Source: Paracoccus denitrificans
Lineage (GTDB): Bacteria; Pseudomonadota; Alphaproteobacteria; Rhodobacterales; Rhodobacteraceae
Length of the DNA: 64,000 bases
Reading direction: 5' to 3'
Assembly: GCF_900100045.1 (NCBI RefSeq)
Contig: NZ_FNEA01000004.1
Span: 183,032-247,031 of the forward strand
Below the pieces are notes generated by a model. That model was given only the letters and a program-made list of their open reading frames with translations, was not told the DNA's origin and made no database searches. Positions 1 through 8,069 of this stretch are shown here, one piece after another. Numbering within the stretch: position 1 is the first letter of the stretch; every line of letters begins with the position of its first letter. A program made the translations under genes and the position numbers.

Positions 1-469
1 TATAGCGCCCGTTGCCGCTGGTCTTGGGGTTCGGGAACACCGCCTGCACGTCGTCGCGCGCCAGGTCCGACCAGTCCTTGATGCCCTTGGGATTGCCCTC
101 GCGCACCAGGAAGGCCGGCAGCGAGTAATAGGGCGAGGCGCCGTTCGGCAGGGCATCGCGCCAGTCCTCGGCCACCAGCCCGTTCTGCGCCAGCACGTCC
201 ACGTCGGTCTCCTGGTTGAAGGTGACCACATCGGCCGGCAGCCCCTCTAGGATGGCGCGCGCCTGTTTCGACGAGCCGCCATGGCTTTGGTCGATGGTCA
301 CGTCGCGGCCGGTCTTGTCCTTCCAATAGGCCTGGAATTCGGGGTTCAGCGCCTCGAACAGTTCGCGGGCGATGTCATAGCTGACATTCAGGATCTTGTC
401 CTGGGCAAGCGCCGGGCTGCTGCCCAGGAGCAGGGCCAGTGCGGCGACGTGAAGCTTGCGGATCATCAT
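1..469 (-). CDS. sbp: Sulfate ABC transporter periplasmic substrate-binding protein (partial, C-terminus beyond the window)
   Basis: Binds sulfate (or thiosulfate) in the periplasm and delivers it to the CysTWA importer. About 156 N-terminal residues are visible. They begin MMIRK with a hydrophobic signal peptide ending near SSPALAQ, followed by the NVSYD segment and the SHGGSSKQA anion-binding motif typical of Sbp/CysP. The gene runs off the left edge of the window. Its ATG (467-469) overlaps the TGA of cysA (466-468) as ATGA, so the two are translationally coupled in the order cysA-sbp. The permease genes cysT and cysW are not in view and may follow beyond the edge. Family assignment is secure; Sbp versus CysP substrate preference cannot be told. 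Confidence 0.93.
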   Translation of the reverse strand, partial: MMIRKLHVAALALLLGSSPALAQDKILNVSYDIARELFEALNPEFQAYWKDKTGRDVTIDQSHGGSSKQARAILEGLPADVVTFNQETDVDVLAQNGLVAEDWRDALPNGASPYYSLPAFLVREGNPKGIKDWSDLARDDVQAVFPNPKTSGNGRY

Positions 470-1581
470 AGGCTTTTCTCCTTGCGGGGGAATTCGGTGG
501 CGGCGGGTTGCGGAGACAGGGCGCGGGGGCCGGGAAAGATCGTGCCCGCCTCGGGGCGCAGGTCGACGCGGGCTCCGGGGACGAGGCCCTGCGCCTCGGG
601 TGCGCGGCGGGGCAGGTCGATGCCGAACCGGCCCGTGCCGTCCGTTCCCTTGTCATCCGCCAGGTCCAGTCGCAGCAGGGCGCCGTTGCTGGTGCGATGC
701 GTGATCTGCCAGCGCCCGGCGGGATCGGGCAGGGGCGTCACGTCCGCGGGGCGCAGGAACAGCGTGGCCGGCCCGTCGGGCAGGGCGCGGCGGGGCAGGC
801 GGCTGCCGTCCAGCCCCGGCGCCTCGGCCCGGCCGGCTTGCAGCGTGACCGGCAATTCGATGGTCGCGCCCATGAAGCGGGCGACGAAGGGGCTGGCGGG
901 ATGGTCGTGGATCTGGTCGGCATTGCCGATCTGCTCGATCCGGCCGTCGCCCATGACCACGACGCGGTCGGCCAGCTCGAATGCCTCTTCCTGGTCATGG
1001 GTGACGAAGATGGTGGTCGAGCCGGTCTGGTCATGCACCTCGCGCAGCCAGGCGCGCAGGTCGCGGCGAACAGCAGCATCCAGCGCGCCGAAGGGTTCGT
1101 CCAGCAGGAGCACGGTGGGCTCGATGGCCAGCGCCCGGCCAAGGGCGACGCGCTGGCGCTGCCCGCCCGAAAGCTGCGCCGGATAGCGCTCGCCCAGATG
1201 GGCGATCTGCAGGAACTCCAGTAGCTGGTCGACCTTGGCCGCGATCACCGCCTTGCCCGGCCGCTCTGCGCGCGGGCGCACGGTCAGTCCGAAGGCGATG
1301 TTGTCGCGCACGCTCATATGCGGAAACAGCGCGTAATGCTGGAATACGAAGCCGATGCGGCGGTCCTGCGCCGCCAGATGCAGCCAGTCGGCACCATGCA
1401 CCACCAGCCCGCCCGAATTCGGCCATTCCAGCCCGGCGATGATCTTCAGAAGCGTGGTCTTGCCCGAGCCCGAGGGACCGAGCAGCGCCACCAATTCGCC
1501 CGATTCGATGGTCAGGTCGATGCCGCGCAGCACCGCAGTGCCGTCGAAGCTTTTGGTCATGTGCTCGATGACGATGGACAT
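466..1581 (-). CDS. cysA: Sulfate/thiosulfate ABC transporter ATP-binding protein CysA
   Basis: ATPase subunit that powers sulfate import at the cytoplasmic face of the membrane. The 371-residue protein has Walker [10 protein letters not shown] (about residues 35-43), a Q-loop in FQHYALFPH, the signature LSGGQRQR, Walker B LLLDEP and the switch histidine in VTHDQEE. A C-terminal TOBE-like extension of about 130 residues follows. The start at 1581 (MSIVIEHM) is preferred over an upstream in-frame start because GGAGG lies 6-7 bases before it and CysA proteins begin at this point. It is the first visible gene of the operon and overlaps sbp by 4 bases. The sulfate assignment rests on the family pattern plus the neighbouring sulfate-binding protein. 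Confidence 0.93.
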   Translation of the reverse strand: MSIVIEHMTKSFDGTAVLRGIDLTIESGELVALLGPSGSGKTTLLKIIAGLEWPNSGGLVVHGADWLHLAAQDRRIGFVFQHYALFPHMSVRDNIAFGLTVRPRAERPGKAVIAAKVDQLLEFLQIAHLGERYPAQLSGGQRQRVALGRALAIEPTVLLLDEPFGALDAAVRRDLRAWLREVHDQTGSTTIFVTHDQEEAFELADRVVVMGDGRIEQIGNADQIHDHPASPFVARFMGATIELPVTLQAGRAEAPGLDGSRLPRRALPDGPATLFLRPADVTPLPDPAGRWQITHRTSNGALLRLDLADDKGTDGTGRFGIDLPRRAPEAQGLVPGARVDLRPEAGTIFPGPRALSPQPAATEFPRKEKSL

Positions 1582-1859
1582 GGGCGCCTCCGTTTCCGTT
1601 GCAGAGGTAGCGGGCGCATCCTGGACCGGCAAGCCGCAGGGACGCGGCGGATGGCGCGGCGTGGCGAATGTTTTCCCGCCGCTGGCCGGGCGGCGGATCG
1701 CTGTTCCCCCTTGCCCCTCCCCAAGCGGAAAGCGTCCGGGCCGGGCCGGGCTACGGGGCGCATTCTTCCTTATTTTTCATGCCGTCCGGACGCACGGGGC
1801 TTCGCAAGCCGGCGTGGTGCTGCTAGGGTCCGCCCCGCAGCGGACAAGGGGGCACGGCG

Positions 1860-2342
1860 ATGGATGGAGAGGGTCTGGCGATCGGGCGGGAAAGCCCCCT
1901 GGGCGAGGACCTGGCATTGCTGTTCGAACGCCATACCGCCGACATGCATGCCGACACGCCACCGGAATCGATCCACATGCTGCCGCGCTCCGCGCTGGTC
2001 AGCCCGGAAATCGCGTTTTTCGTGCTGCGCGAGGGCGGCGTCCCGGTCGGCATGGGCGCGGTCAAGCGCATCGCTGCGGATCATGGCGAGATCAAGTCCA
2101 TGCATGTGCTGGCCGAGGCGCGCGGCCGTGGCCATTCGCGCCGCATGCTCGACGCGCTGATCGCCCATGCGCGATCCGAGGGCATGGCACGGCTGAGCCT
2201 TGAGACGGGCGTGCAGCCGACCTTCGTCGCCGCGCGCGGGCTTTATGCGCGGGCGGGTTTCGTCGAATCCGCGCCCTTTGGCGATTACCGGCCCGATCCG
2301 AACAGCGTCTTCATGACGATAGACCTGGAAGGCGCTGATTGA
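1860..2342 (+). CDS. GNAT family N-acetyltransferase
   Basis: A 160-residue acetyl-CoA-dependent N-acyltransferase. The acetyl-CoA binding motif A appears as IKSMHVLAEARGRGHSRRML (about residues 79-98), followed by the motif B region ARGLYARAGFVESAPFGDY that closes GNAT folds. The overall pattern resembles small PanZ/ElaA-type or amino-acid-tolerance acetyltransferases, but the substrate cannot be read from the sequence. The ATG at 1860 is preceded by an AAGGGGG ribosome-binding site. It is divergent from cysA and stands alone, with tRNA-Arg about 45 bases downstream. Confidence 0.88.
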   Translation: MDGEGLAIGRESPLGEDLALLFERHTADMHADTPPESIHMLPRSALVSPEIAFFVLREGGVPVGMGAVKRIAADHGEIKSMHVLAEARGRGHSRRMLDALIAHARSEGMARLSLETGVQPTFVAARGLYARAGFVESAPFGDYRPDPNSVFMTIDLEGAD

Positions 2343-2386
2343 GCGGTTGATTCAGCCGTCGTCCTGCGCCATGACTGCCGCCATGC

Positions 2387-2463
2387 GGCCCCGTAGCTCA
2401 ACTGGATAGAGCAAGCGCCTTCTAAGCGCTAGGTTCCGGGTTCAAGTCCTGGCGGGGTCGCCA
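2387..2463 (+). tRNA. tRNA-Arg (anticodon TCT)
   Basis: A 77-nt cloverleaf. The acceptor stem GGCCCCG/CGGGGTC has one G-T wobble, discriminator G and an encoded CCA. The anticodon stem AGCGC/GCGCT encloses loop CTTCTAA, giving anticodon TCT, which reads AGA. The T-arm CCGGG-TTCAAGT-CCTGG is intact. Confidence 0.97.
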
Positions 2464-2649
2464 TTCTATCAAAAAATTGTTTTAATACGATACGTTAGCG
2501 GCGCTGTTTCCATTCCGGGCCGGTCCTTGCTGCGCCGGTCTGGCCGATATCCGCCGTCATGCCCGGCAGGCGGTTCTGGTCGCGCCCATGATCTGATACC
2601 CTATCGAAAGTTGCATTTCATCGGATCAACTCTCTCAAGGCGGGTATCT

Positions 2650-3915
2650 ATGTCCTTTGCATCGGCGAACGAACGCTATTTCGTCAGTTTGGTCAACCAG
2701 GCCCGCCGGGCCGAAGGACATTCCGCGCTGGCCATCGAAAAACGGCTGAACGATTCCTCGGAGGATCATAGCCGCTGGATGCTGGAGGCGGATGTATTTT
2801 CCCATACCGGCCGGGGCGGTTCGTCCTCGCGCGAGCGGATGGAGGCGGCGGGCTTCGATCTGGCCGGTGGCTGGATGACGGCGGAGAACATCGCCTATGT
2901 CAGCATCCAGGGCGAAAGCGACCTTCGCGACGAGATCCGCCAATTGCACCAGAACCTGATGGACAGCCCCGGCCATTACAGGAACATCATGAGCGACGCC
3001 GCCTATATCGGCATCGGGCTGGAGGTGGGCTATCTCAAGGTGAACGGCCGCGATTACAAGGTGCTGATGGCGACGCAGAACTTTGCCGATACGGATGGGC
3101 AGGTGCGCGTCGATACCGGCACCTTCGCCCGGGTTGCAGAGCCTGCGCCCAACTTGGCGATGCAGACCCGCGCGGACTGGCTGGAAACCTTCAACGGCGA
3201 GCTTTTTGTCACGCCCGGACCCGCGCAGAACACGCCGCGCAACGACGATTATCGTCTGACGGCCAGACATGACGTGGCCTCGGGCGGGAACGGCAACGAC
3301 TGGATGGAAGGCAGGGCGGGTCGCGATACGCTGAACGGCAATGCGGGCCACGACCGGCTTATCGGCGGTGCCGGCTTCGATTCCCTCAACGGCGGTTACG
3401 GCAACGATACGCTGCAAGGCGGCGACGGCAACGACACGCTGGTCGGCGCCGCCGGGCGTGACCAGCTTCGCGGCGGCGCGGGCAATGACACGCTGTGGGG
3501 AGGTGCGGGATACGACACCTTGCTGGGCGGGCCCGGCGCCGACAAGCTGGACGGCGGGGCGGGCAATGACTGGCTGAGAGGAGAGAGCGGCAACGACACC
3601 CTGACCGGCCGCGCGGGCAACGATACGCTGCATGGCGGTTATGGCAATGACGTGCTGAATGGTGGCTATGGCGCCGATGCGTTCATCTTTCGCAGCGGTC
3701 ACGGCGCGGATACCATCTATGGCTATCAGCAGGGCCTCGACAGGCTGCTGATCGGGAACGGCCTGCTGGACGCCAATCCTGCCGCCTTCATCCGCGACCA
3801 CATGCGCAAGACCGCGAATGGGGTGGTTATCGATTTCGGCGACGGCGACCGGATCGTCGTCAACGGCCAGGGCCTGACCGTCGCCGGAGTGGCGGACGAC
3901 ATCTTCGCGATCTGA
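2650..3915 (+). CDS. Secreted SCP/CAP-domain protein with RTX calcium-binding repeats
   Basis: A 421-residue protein in two parts. Residues about 5-165 form a CAP/SCP domain (NERYFVSLVNQARR, HSRWMLEADVFSHTGRGG, GWMTAENIAY, SPGHYRNIM). Residues about 215-350 hold more than ten glycine-aspartate nonapeptides of the GGxGNDxLxG type, which bind calcium in RTX proteins. A C-terminal segment (FIFRSGHGADTI, then IDFGDGDRIVV) is typical of type I secretion substrates. There is no N-terminal signal peptide, which agrees with T1SS export. The start at 2650 (MSFASANERYF) is chosen because the CAP fold begins there; the weak AAGG upstream is the only Shine-Dalgarno. No T1SS genes lie nearby. The function of the CAP domain in bacteria is poorly defined. 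Confidence 0.9.
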   Translation: MSFASANERYFVSLVNQARRAEGHSALAIEKRLNDSSEDHSRWMLEADVFSHTGRGGSSSRERMEAAGFDLAGGWMTAENIAYVSIQGESDLRDEIRQLHQNLMDSPGHYRNIMSDAAYIGIGLEVGYLKVNGRDYKVLMATQNFADTDGQVRVDTGTFARVAEPAPNLAMQTRADWLETFNGELFVTPGPAQNTPRNDDYRLTARHDVASGGNGNDWMEGRAGRDTLNGNAGHDRLIGGAGFDSLNGGYGNDTLQGGDGNDTLVGAAGRDQLRGGAGNDTLWGGAGYDTLLGGPGADKLDGGAGNDWLRGESGNDTLTGRAGNDTLHGGYGNDVLNGGYGADAFIFRSGHGADTIYGYQQGLDRLLIGNGLLDANPAAFIRDHMRKTANGVVIDFGDGDRIVVNGQGLTVAGVADDIFAI

Positions 3916-4402
3916 CGCCTGGCCTCGGCTTTGGCGGGAAATCGGTGGCTGCAGGGTTTTGAGGCGTTTCCCCTGTCCGCCCCTTGTGCGAGGCGCGCGG
4001 TGACGGTGACGGCGCTGCCAACCCGTTCAGGCGCCGCGCCGTCGGCAGAATCTTCGCGCCAATCGGATCGATTCTCAAAGCAATTTGCGGGGCTGCGGCA
4101 ATGACGCGCATCTGCCCGCGATTCGCGACGGACTTCAATGCGATAAGGGCTCTGGCTGACGCATCGGCGTATCGAGCGCGATGCTTTTCGTGCCCGAAGA
4201 GAGCAGAATGCGGACCGGCCCGGAGAAGGATGTCGCAAGGCGCCATCCCAGATGCGGCAACAGCCCGGTGCCGGAACAGGTGGTCTGACCGTTACGCTCC
4301 GGTGCGCGAGGCGTAGAACTTGGGCGGCCAGTGCCCCGAGGCACCAATGCGCGAGCCGTCACGAGAACGCTCAGGAGAGGACCGGGAATTTCAGGGATCA
4401 TA
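3916..4402. other. 487-bp region with no recognisable gene
   Basis: Lies between the RTX gene and tRNA-Phe. Short open frames exist on both strands (for example 4135-4401 minus, 88 codons), but none has a convincing ribosome-binding site, domain or conserved-looking composition. I see no tRNA, riboswitch signature or strong terminator. Confidence 0.5.
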
Positions 4403-4478
4403 TGGTGCCCGGAGGCGGATTCGAACCACCGACACGCGGATTTTCAATCCGCTGCTCTACCAACTGAGCTATCCGGGC
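4403..4478 (-). tRNA. tRNA-Phe (anticodon GAA)
   Basis: A 76-nt cloverleaf on the minus strand. The acceptor stem is GCCCGGA/TCCGGGC with discriminator A and encoded CCA. The anticodon arm GCGGA-TTGAAAA-TCCGC gives anticodon GAA. It sits 76 bases downstream of yacG on the same strand and may be co-transcribed with the infA operon. Confidence 0.97.
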
Positions 4479-4554
4479 GCCGGAGCATCTTGCTTCGGAC
4501 TGGCGCGTTGTTATGGCAGGGCCGTCTCGGTGTCCAGAGCCAAAAGCAAAATTT

Positions 4555-4704
4555 TCACGCGTCCCTGTCATTATCCGGGGCCGGCTCGCCGGGGATGCGA
4601 TAGTCGCCGCGTAGCCAGCGCGCCAGGTCGACATCCGCGCAGCGGCGCGAGCAGAAGGGCCGATAACGCTCGGAGGCGGGCTTGCCGCAGATCGGGCATT
4701 TCAT
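4555..4704 (-). CDS. yacG: DNA gyrase inhibitor YacG, zinc-binding
   Basis: A 49-residue zinc protein. The four cysteines are spaced as C3-x2-C6-x11-C18-x3-C22, reading MKCPICG then PFCSRRC, which is the YacG zinc site. The family inhibits DNA gyrase by binding GyrB. YacG is normally about 60 residues, so this copy has a short acidic tail. Its ATG (4702-4704) overlaps the TGA of the upstream RNase E/G gene as ATGA, so it is the last gene of the infA-maf-RNase-yacG operon. Confidence 0.93.
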   Translation of the reverse strand: MKCPICGKPASERYRPFCSRRCADVDLARWLRGDYRIPGEPAPDNDRDA

Positions 4705-5762
4705 GCGTCGGCCCCTGTCCCGGCCAGCCGCGCCAGCAGGATGCGGTCGCGCTTGCGGCTGAGCTCGTAAAGCCCCATCGCGGTCCAGCCGATCAGCACC
4801 GTTTCGGCCGATTCCGAGCGGAAGGCGGCGCGCAGCACCTGTTCCAGCGTGCCGCGGTCGCGCTTGGGCATGGGTGCGAAGTCGATCACGATCTGGCCGC
4901 CCAGCCCGCGCAGGCGCAACTGCCGCGGCAGGTCGCGGGCCAGCGCGATATTCGCCTTGAGCCCCGCGGCCGGAGAATGATCGCTGCCGGTATTGACGTC
5001 GATGGCGACCAGCGCGCGCAGCGCCTCGATCTCGGCCCAGGCACCGCCGCCCAGGTCCAGGCGCGGGTGCAGCATTTGCAGGACGGCGGCCTCGGCCCCC
5101 GTCGCCTCGAAGGCATCGTCCCCGTCCTCGACGCTGTCCGGCGGCGGATCGGCCCAGTCCTGCCAGGCCTGATCGGCGGGTTCGGGCGCATCCAGCAGCA
5201 GTTCGGGCGCGCCCTGGTGATCGGCCGTGACGGCTTGCGCAAGCTCAAGAAGCTGCTCGAGTTCGGCCGCGATCCCATCGCTCCCGGCCGTGGCCGCGAT
5301 CGAGCGAAAGACGATGCCGGGGGGGTCTTCCAGGCCCTCCAGGGCGGCTTCGCCCAGGCGGGTAAGCGCGTCGCGCAATGCGCTGTCGCGGATCCGGCGC
5401 GAGACGTTCACGCCGGGCGCGCCGGGCGTCACGATGACATGCCGGCCGCGGAAATTCAGCCGGGCCGAGACCGGCACGGCCTTGCCGTCCTCGGCGCTGC
5501 CATTGACCTGCACCAGCAGGGACTGGCCTTCGCGTAGGCCGGAACGGTCGCGCAGGAAGCCGCGCGCGCCTTCGGGCAGGCGCAGGAAGACGCCGCCCTG
5601 GCCCTTGACCAGCCGGTCCACCTTGGCGCGGCAGATCGCGCCGGGGGCCAGCGGCGTCGCGCCCGCCGGATCGACGACCAGATCCTCGAGCCGGCCGTCC
5701 TGCATCAGGGCCGCCGCATTGCGGCCGAAGATCCGCCCAAGGACGATCTGGCGTCCCTTCAT
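4701..5762 (-). CDS. Short ribonuclease E/G family protein
   Basis: A 353-residue member of the RNase E/G endonuclease family, which cleaves single-stranded RNA during rRNA maturation and mRNA decay. It has an N-terminal S1-like segment (about residues 35-115), the 5'-sensor region [13 protein letters not shown], and the catalytic core in which the two metal-binding aspartates are seen in [10 protein letters not shown] and QIVIDFAPM. It is much shorter than E. coli RNase G (489) and ends before the Zn-link cysteine motif CPxCxG, which is absent. Start and stop both overlap their neighbours as ATGA (maf upstream, yacG downstream). Activity is inferred from the retained aspartates; quaternary structure must differ if the Zn-link is truly missing. 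Confidence 0.88.
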   Translation of the reverse strand: MKGRQIVLGRIFGRNAAALMQDGRLEDLVVDPAGATPLAPGAICRAKVDRLVKGQGGVFLRLPEGARGFLRDRSGLREGQSLLVQVNGSAEDGKAVPVSARLNFRGRHVIVTPGAPGVNVSRRIRDSALRDALTRLGEAALEGLEDPPGIVFRSIAATAGSDGIAAELEQLLELAQAVTADHQGAPELLLDAPEPADQAWQDWADPPPDSVEDGDDAFEATGAEAAVLQMLHPRLDLGGGAWAEIEALRALVAIDVNTGSDHSPAAGLKANIALARDLPRQLRLRGLGGQIVIDFAPMPKRDRGTLEQVLRAAFRSESAETVLIGWTAMGLYELSRKRDRILLARLAGTGADA

Positions 5763-6406
5763 GTCGCTTTTCCTTGAATTCCGATGGCGTCGAGCAGGGA
5801 TGCGGTTTCGGCCAGCGGCAGCCCGACCACGCCGCTATAGGAGCCCTGCATCCAGATCGCAAAGGCCGAGGCATGGCCCTGGATGGCATAGGCGCCGGCC
5901 TTGCCCTGCCACTCGCCGGTGGCGAGATAGGCGTCGATTTGCGCTGCGGTGAGGGGGCGGAAGCGGATGACGGTTTCCACCAGCCGCTCGCGCAGGCGGC
6001 CTTCATGGGCCAGCGCGACCGAGGTCAGTACCCGGTGGCGGCGCCCCGAGAGCAGTTGCAGGAAGCGCCGCGCCTCAGCGTCGTCGAGGGGTTTTCCCAG
6101 GATCCTGCGCCCCGCCACCACCGCCGTATCGGCGCAGAGGATGGCGCCATGGGCACTGCCGGCAAGCGCCGCGGCCTTTTCGCGCGCCATGCGCCGGACA
6201 TAGTCGCGCGGGCTTTCGCCGCGCCGCGGGGTTTCGTCGATTTCCGCCGGCAGGATCATGTCGGGCACGATCCCGATCTGGGCCAGCAGTTCCAGCCTTC
6301 GCGGACTGGCCGAACCGAGAATCAGCGCCGGCGTGTCGGTTTCCGCTGCGGCGGCGCGCGGCTCGGGACCGTTTCTGGCGCCTCGCGCGACATTCGGCAT
6401 GGTCAC
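5759..6406 (-). CDS. maf: Maf-like nucleotide pyrophosphatase
   Basis: A 215-residue Maf/YhdE/YceF-type enzyme that hydrolyses non-canonical or modified nucleoside triphosphates to monophosphates. The N-terminal signature [14 protein letters not shown] and the motifs [34 protein letters not shown] and [10 protein letters not shown] are all present. A GTG at 6406 has GGAG six bases upstream, so it is preferred to the ATG at 6400. The gene follows infA by 22 bases and overlaps the RNase gene by 4 bases, an arrangement consistent with one operon. Confidence 0.92.
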   Translation of the reverse strand: MTMPNVARGARNGPEPRAAAAETDTPALILGSASPRRLELLAQIGIVPDMILPAEIDETPRRGESPRDYVRRMAREKAAALAGSAHGAILCADTAVVAGRRILGKPLDDAEARRFLQLLSGRRHRVLTSVALAHEGRLRERLVETVIRFRPLTAAQIDAYLATGEWQGKAGAYAIQGHASAFAIWMQGSYSGVVGLPLAETASLLDAIGIQGKAT

Positions 6407-6428
6407 GTCGCGCTCCGAACCGGCGGTC

Positions 6429-6647
6429 TTACTTGAAGCGGTAATTGATCCGCCCCTTCGTCAGGTCATAGGTGTTCATTTCCACCTGAACCTTGTCGCC
6501 GGCGAGGACGCGGATGCGGTTCTTGCGCATCTTTCCTGCCATATGCGCGATGATCTCATGGCCGTTCTCTAGCTCGACCCGGAATGTCGCGTTGGGCAGG
6601 AGTTCCTTCACGACGCCGGGAAATTCGAGCATTTCTTCCTTGGCCAT
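6429..6647 (-). CDS. infA: Translation initiation factor IF-1
   Basis: A 72-residue OB-fold protein, the standard length, that binds the ribosomal A site during initiation. The sequence [20 protein letters not shown] and the end [10 protein letters not shown] match IF-1 almost throughout. A GGAGA ribosome-binding site precedes the ATG. It heads the infA-maf-RNase-yacG operon. Confidence 0.98.
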   Translation of the reverse strand: MAKEEMLEFPGVVKELLPNATFRVELENGHEIIAHMAGKMRKNRIRVLAGDKVQVEMNTYDLTKGRINYRFK

Positions 6648-6831
6648 GTTCTCTCCTGTAGGGTGACCCGCGTTTTGGGCGGGCGCAAGCTACATGCGTC
6701 CAGACGGGCCGTTTTTCAAGGGGAATCTGGGCTTGCCCGGGCTTTCCGCAGTCCGGTGGCATATCGGCACGGGCTATTTCGTGGAAAAGTTGCGCGATTG
6801 CGACGATCGGCCCGGGTTGCGCGCGGGCGGT

Positions 6832-8010
6832 TCATCCGGCCTTGACCATGGGAGGCGTGGGCCCAGCCATGCGGAAGCCGTCGGGGCCTTCGTGATCCGC
6901 AAGCGACAACCCCACGTCGTCCGGCGGCGGCTCTGCATCGTCAGGCGGCGGCTCCGCCCCCTCTGTCCGCCAGCCGTCCGCTGTCACCGAGGCGGGGGTG
7001 GGCGGCGTGTCCTGGCCGATATCGCGCAGGCGGATGGCATGGAACCCGTCCTTTTCCCCCAGCCGTCCGCGTGCGAGAAGTTGGCCCTGCGGCGTTTCCA
7101 GCCTGGCTTCGTCGAGCACGTTCTGGGGCAAGGGCAGCAGCGATCCGGTGGCCAGGCCGCGCAGCTGATGCAGGCTCAGCCGGCGGCGGCAGAGGATGCC
7201 CGCCAGCCGGATCGGGGCCTCTTGCACCGCCTCGGCCAGTGATGGCGCGACGGGCGGGTCGGCCGATGGTGCGACCGGCAATCGCGACTGGTTTCCCGCG
7301 ATGGCGGGCACCGCATCGGGAGGGGCGCCGACCCTGGCCGGCAGGGCGATCATCAGCCTGCCGTCGCGCTGCCCGCCGGTGCCGATGCGAAAGCGGAAAT
7401 CCAGCCGCGTCATCTCGCCGTCCTCCAGCAGCAACGACAACGGGCGCGGATCGTCCATGAAGGTCGCATAGCGATAGGCACCGAAATCGGGGCAGCCGTC
7501 CCGCGCCGCGCATTCCCGGCCCAGTTCTGCCAGCAGCGCATTCACGAAATCGGCCGAGATCGCGGCATCCGTCCGCGTCGGCCTGCGCGGCGGGGCGGGG
7601 CGCGAGGTCACGCGGCCGATCGCCTGCATCTCGATCAGCGCGGCCAGCAGGTCGGGGCAGATCGCCACGACGCCAAGCGCGTCGCGCCGGCCCCCGACGA
7701 CCGCAAGCAAGGCGCGCTCGGGCAGGAGTTCGGGCAATTCGGCCAGCACCATGCCCGCCCGCTCGACCTTTTCGACAAAGACCGGCAGGCCGGCCTGTTT
7801 TTCGGCCGCGCGGGCCAGGGCGGTGGCGGCGGCGCGCTCCAGCCGGAATTCGGCGGCCTGCCGTGCGGAAGGGCCCGCAGCCGCGCGGACTCTGTCGCGT
7901 TCGGCAATCCAGCGGCGCAGCACCCGGCCGGGCGCCGGGGCCGCGGACCCGTCCCGTTCCGTCCCGGTTGGTCCCGGGTCGTCCGAAGTTTTCCCTGCCG
8001 CGCTTTCCAT
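6832..8010 (-). CDS. FliM/FliN (SpoA-domain) family protein, solitary
   Basis: A 392-residue protein related to the flagellar motor switch protein FliM. The middle part contains FMDDPRPLSLLLEDGEMTRLDFRFRIGTGGQRDGR-type sequence (about residues 205-240). Residues about 280-350 form a SpoA domain (IRLAGILCRRRLSLHQLRGL through NVLDEARLETPQGQLLARGRLG). The ends are proline- and acid-rich. The N-terminal CheY-binding motif of true FliM is not visible. No flagellar gene lies in the window; the gene sits 59 bases downstream of the symporter-kinase gene on the same strand. The start at 8010 has only a weak Shine-Dalgarno (TCGGG), so it could lie elsewhere. Its role is unknown here. Confidence 0.75.
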   Translation of the reverse strand: MESAAGKTSDDPGPTGTERDGSAAPAPGRVLRRWIAERDRVRAAAGPSARQAAEFRLERAAATALARAAEKQAGLPVFVEKVERAGMVLAELPELLPERALLAVVGGRRDALGVVAICPDLLAALIEMQAIGRVTSRPAPPRRPTRTDAAISADFVNALLAELGRECAARDGCPDFGAYRYATFMDDPRPLSLLLEDGEMTRLDFRFRIGTGGQRDGRLMIALPARVGAPPDAVPAIAGNQSRLPVAPSADPPVAPSLAEAVQEAPIRLAGILCRRRLSLHQLRGLATGSLLPLPQNVLDEARLETPQGQLLARGRLGEKDGFHAIRLRDIGQDTPPTPASVTADGWRTEGAEPPPDDAEPPPDDVGLSLADHEGPDGFRMAGPTPPMVKAG

Positions 8011-8069
8011 ACCCGACCGAATCGATGCTGCCTTTGGCGCAAGATGGCACGGACTGGTTGCGGAAAGGT

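Noticed and set aside
1582..1859. Possible riboswitch in the cysA/GNAT intergenic region
   Set aside because: A CTAGGGTCCG-like string occurs near 1823 but the rest of a ykkC fold and the GGGACAAAAGCCC element are missing.
3280..3680. Repeat block in the RTX gene as a CRISPR-like or transposable repeat
   Set aside because: The repeats are the coding units of glycine-aspartate nonapeptides in a single frame.
3984..4316. 110-codon plus-strand open frame in the same gap
   Set aside because: Random-looking composition and no start signal.
4135..4401. 88-codon minus-strand open frame in the gap before tRNA-Phe
   Set aside because: No ribosome-binding site, no domain and no hydrophobic or charged pattern that suggests a real protein.
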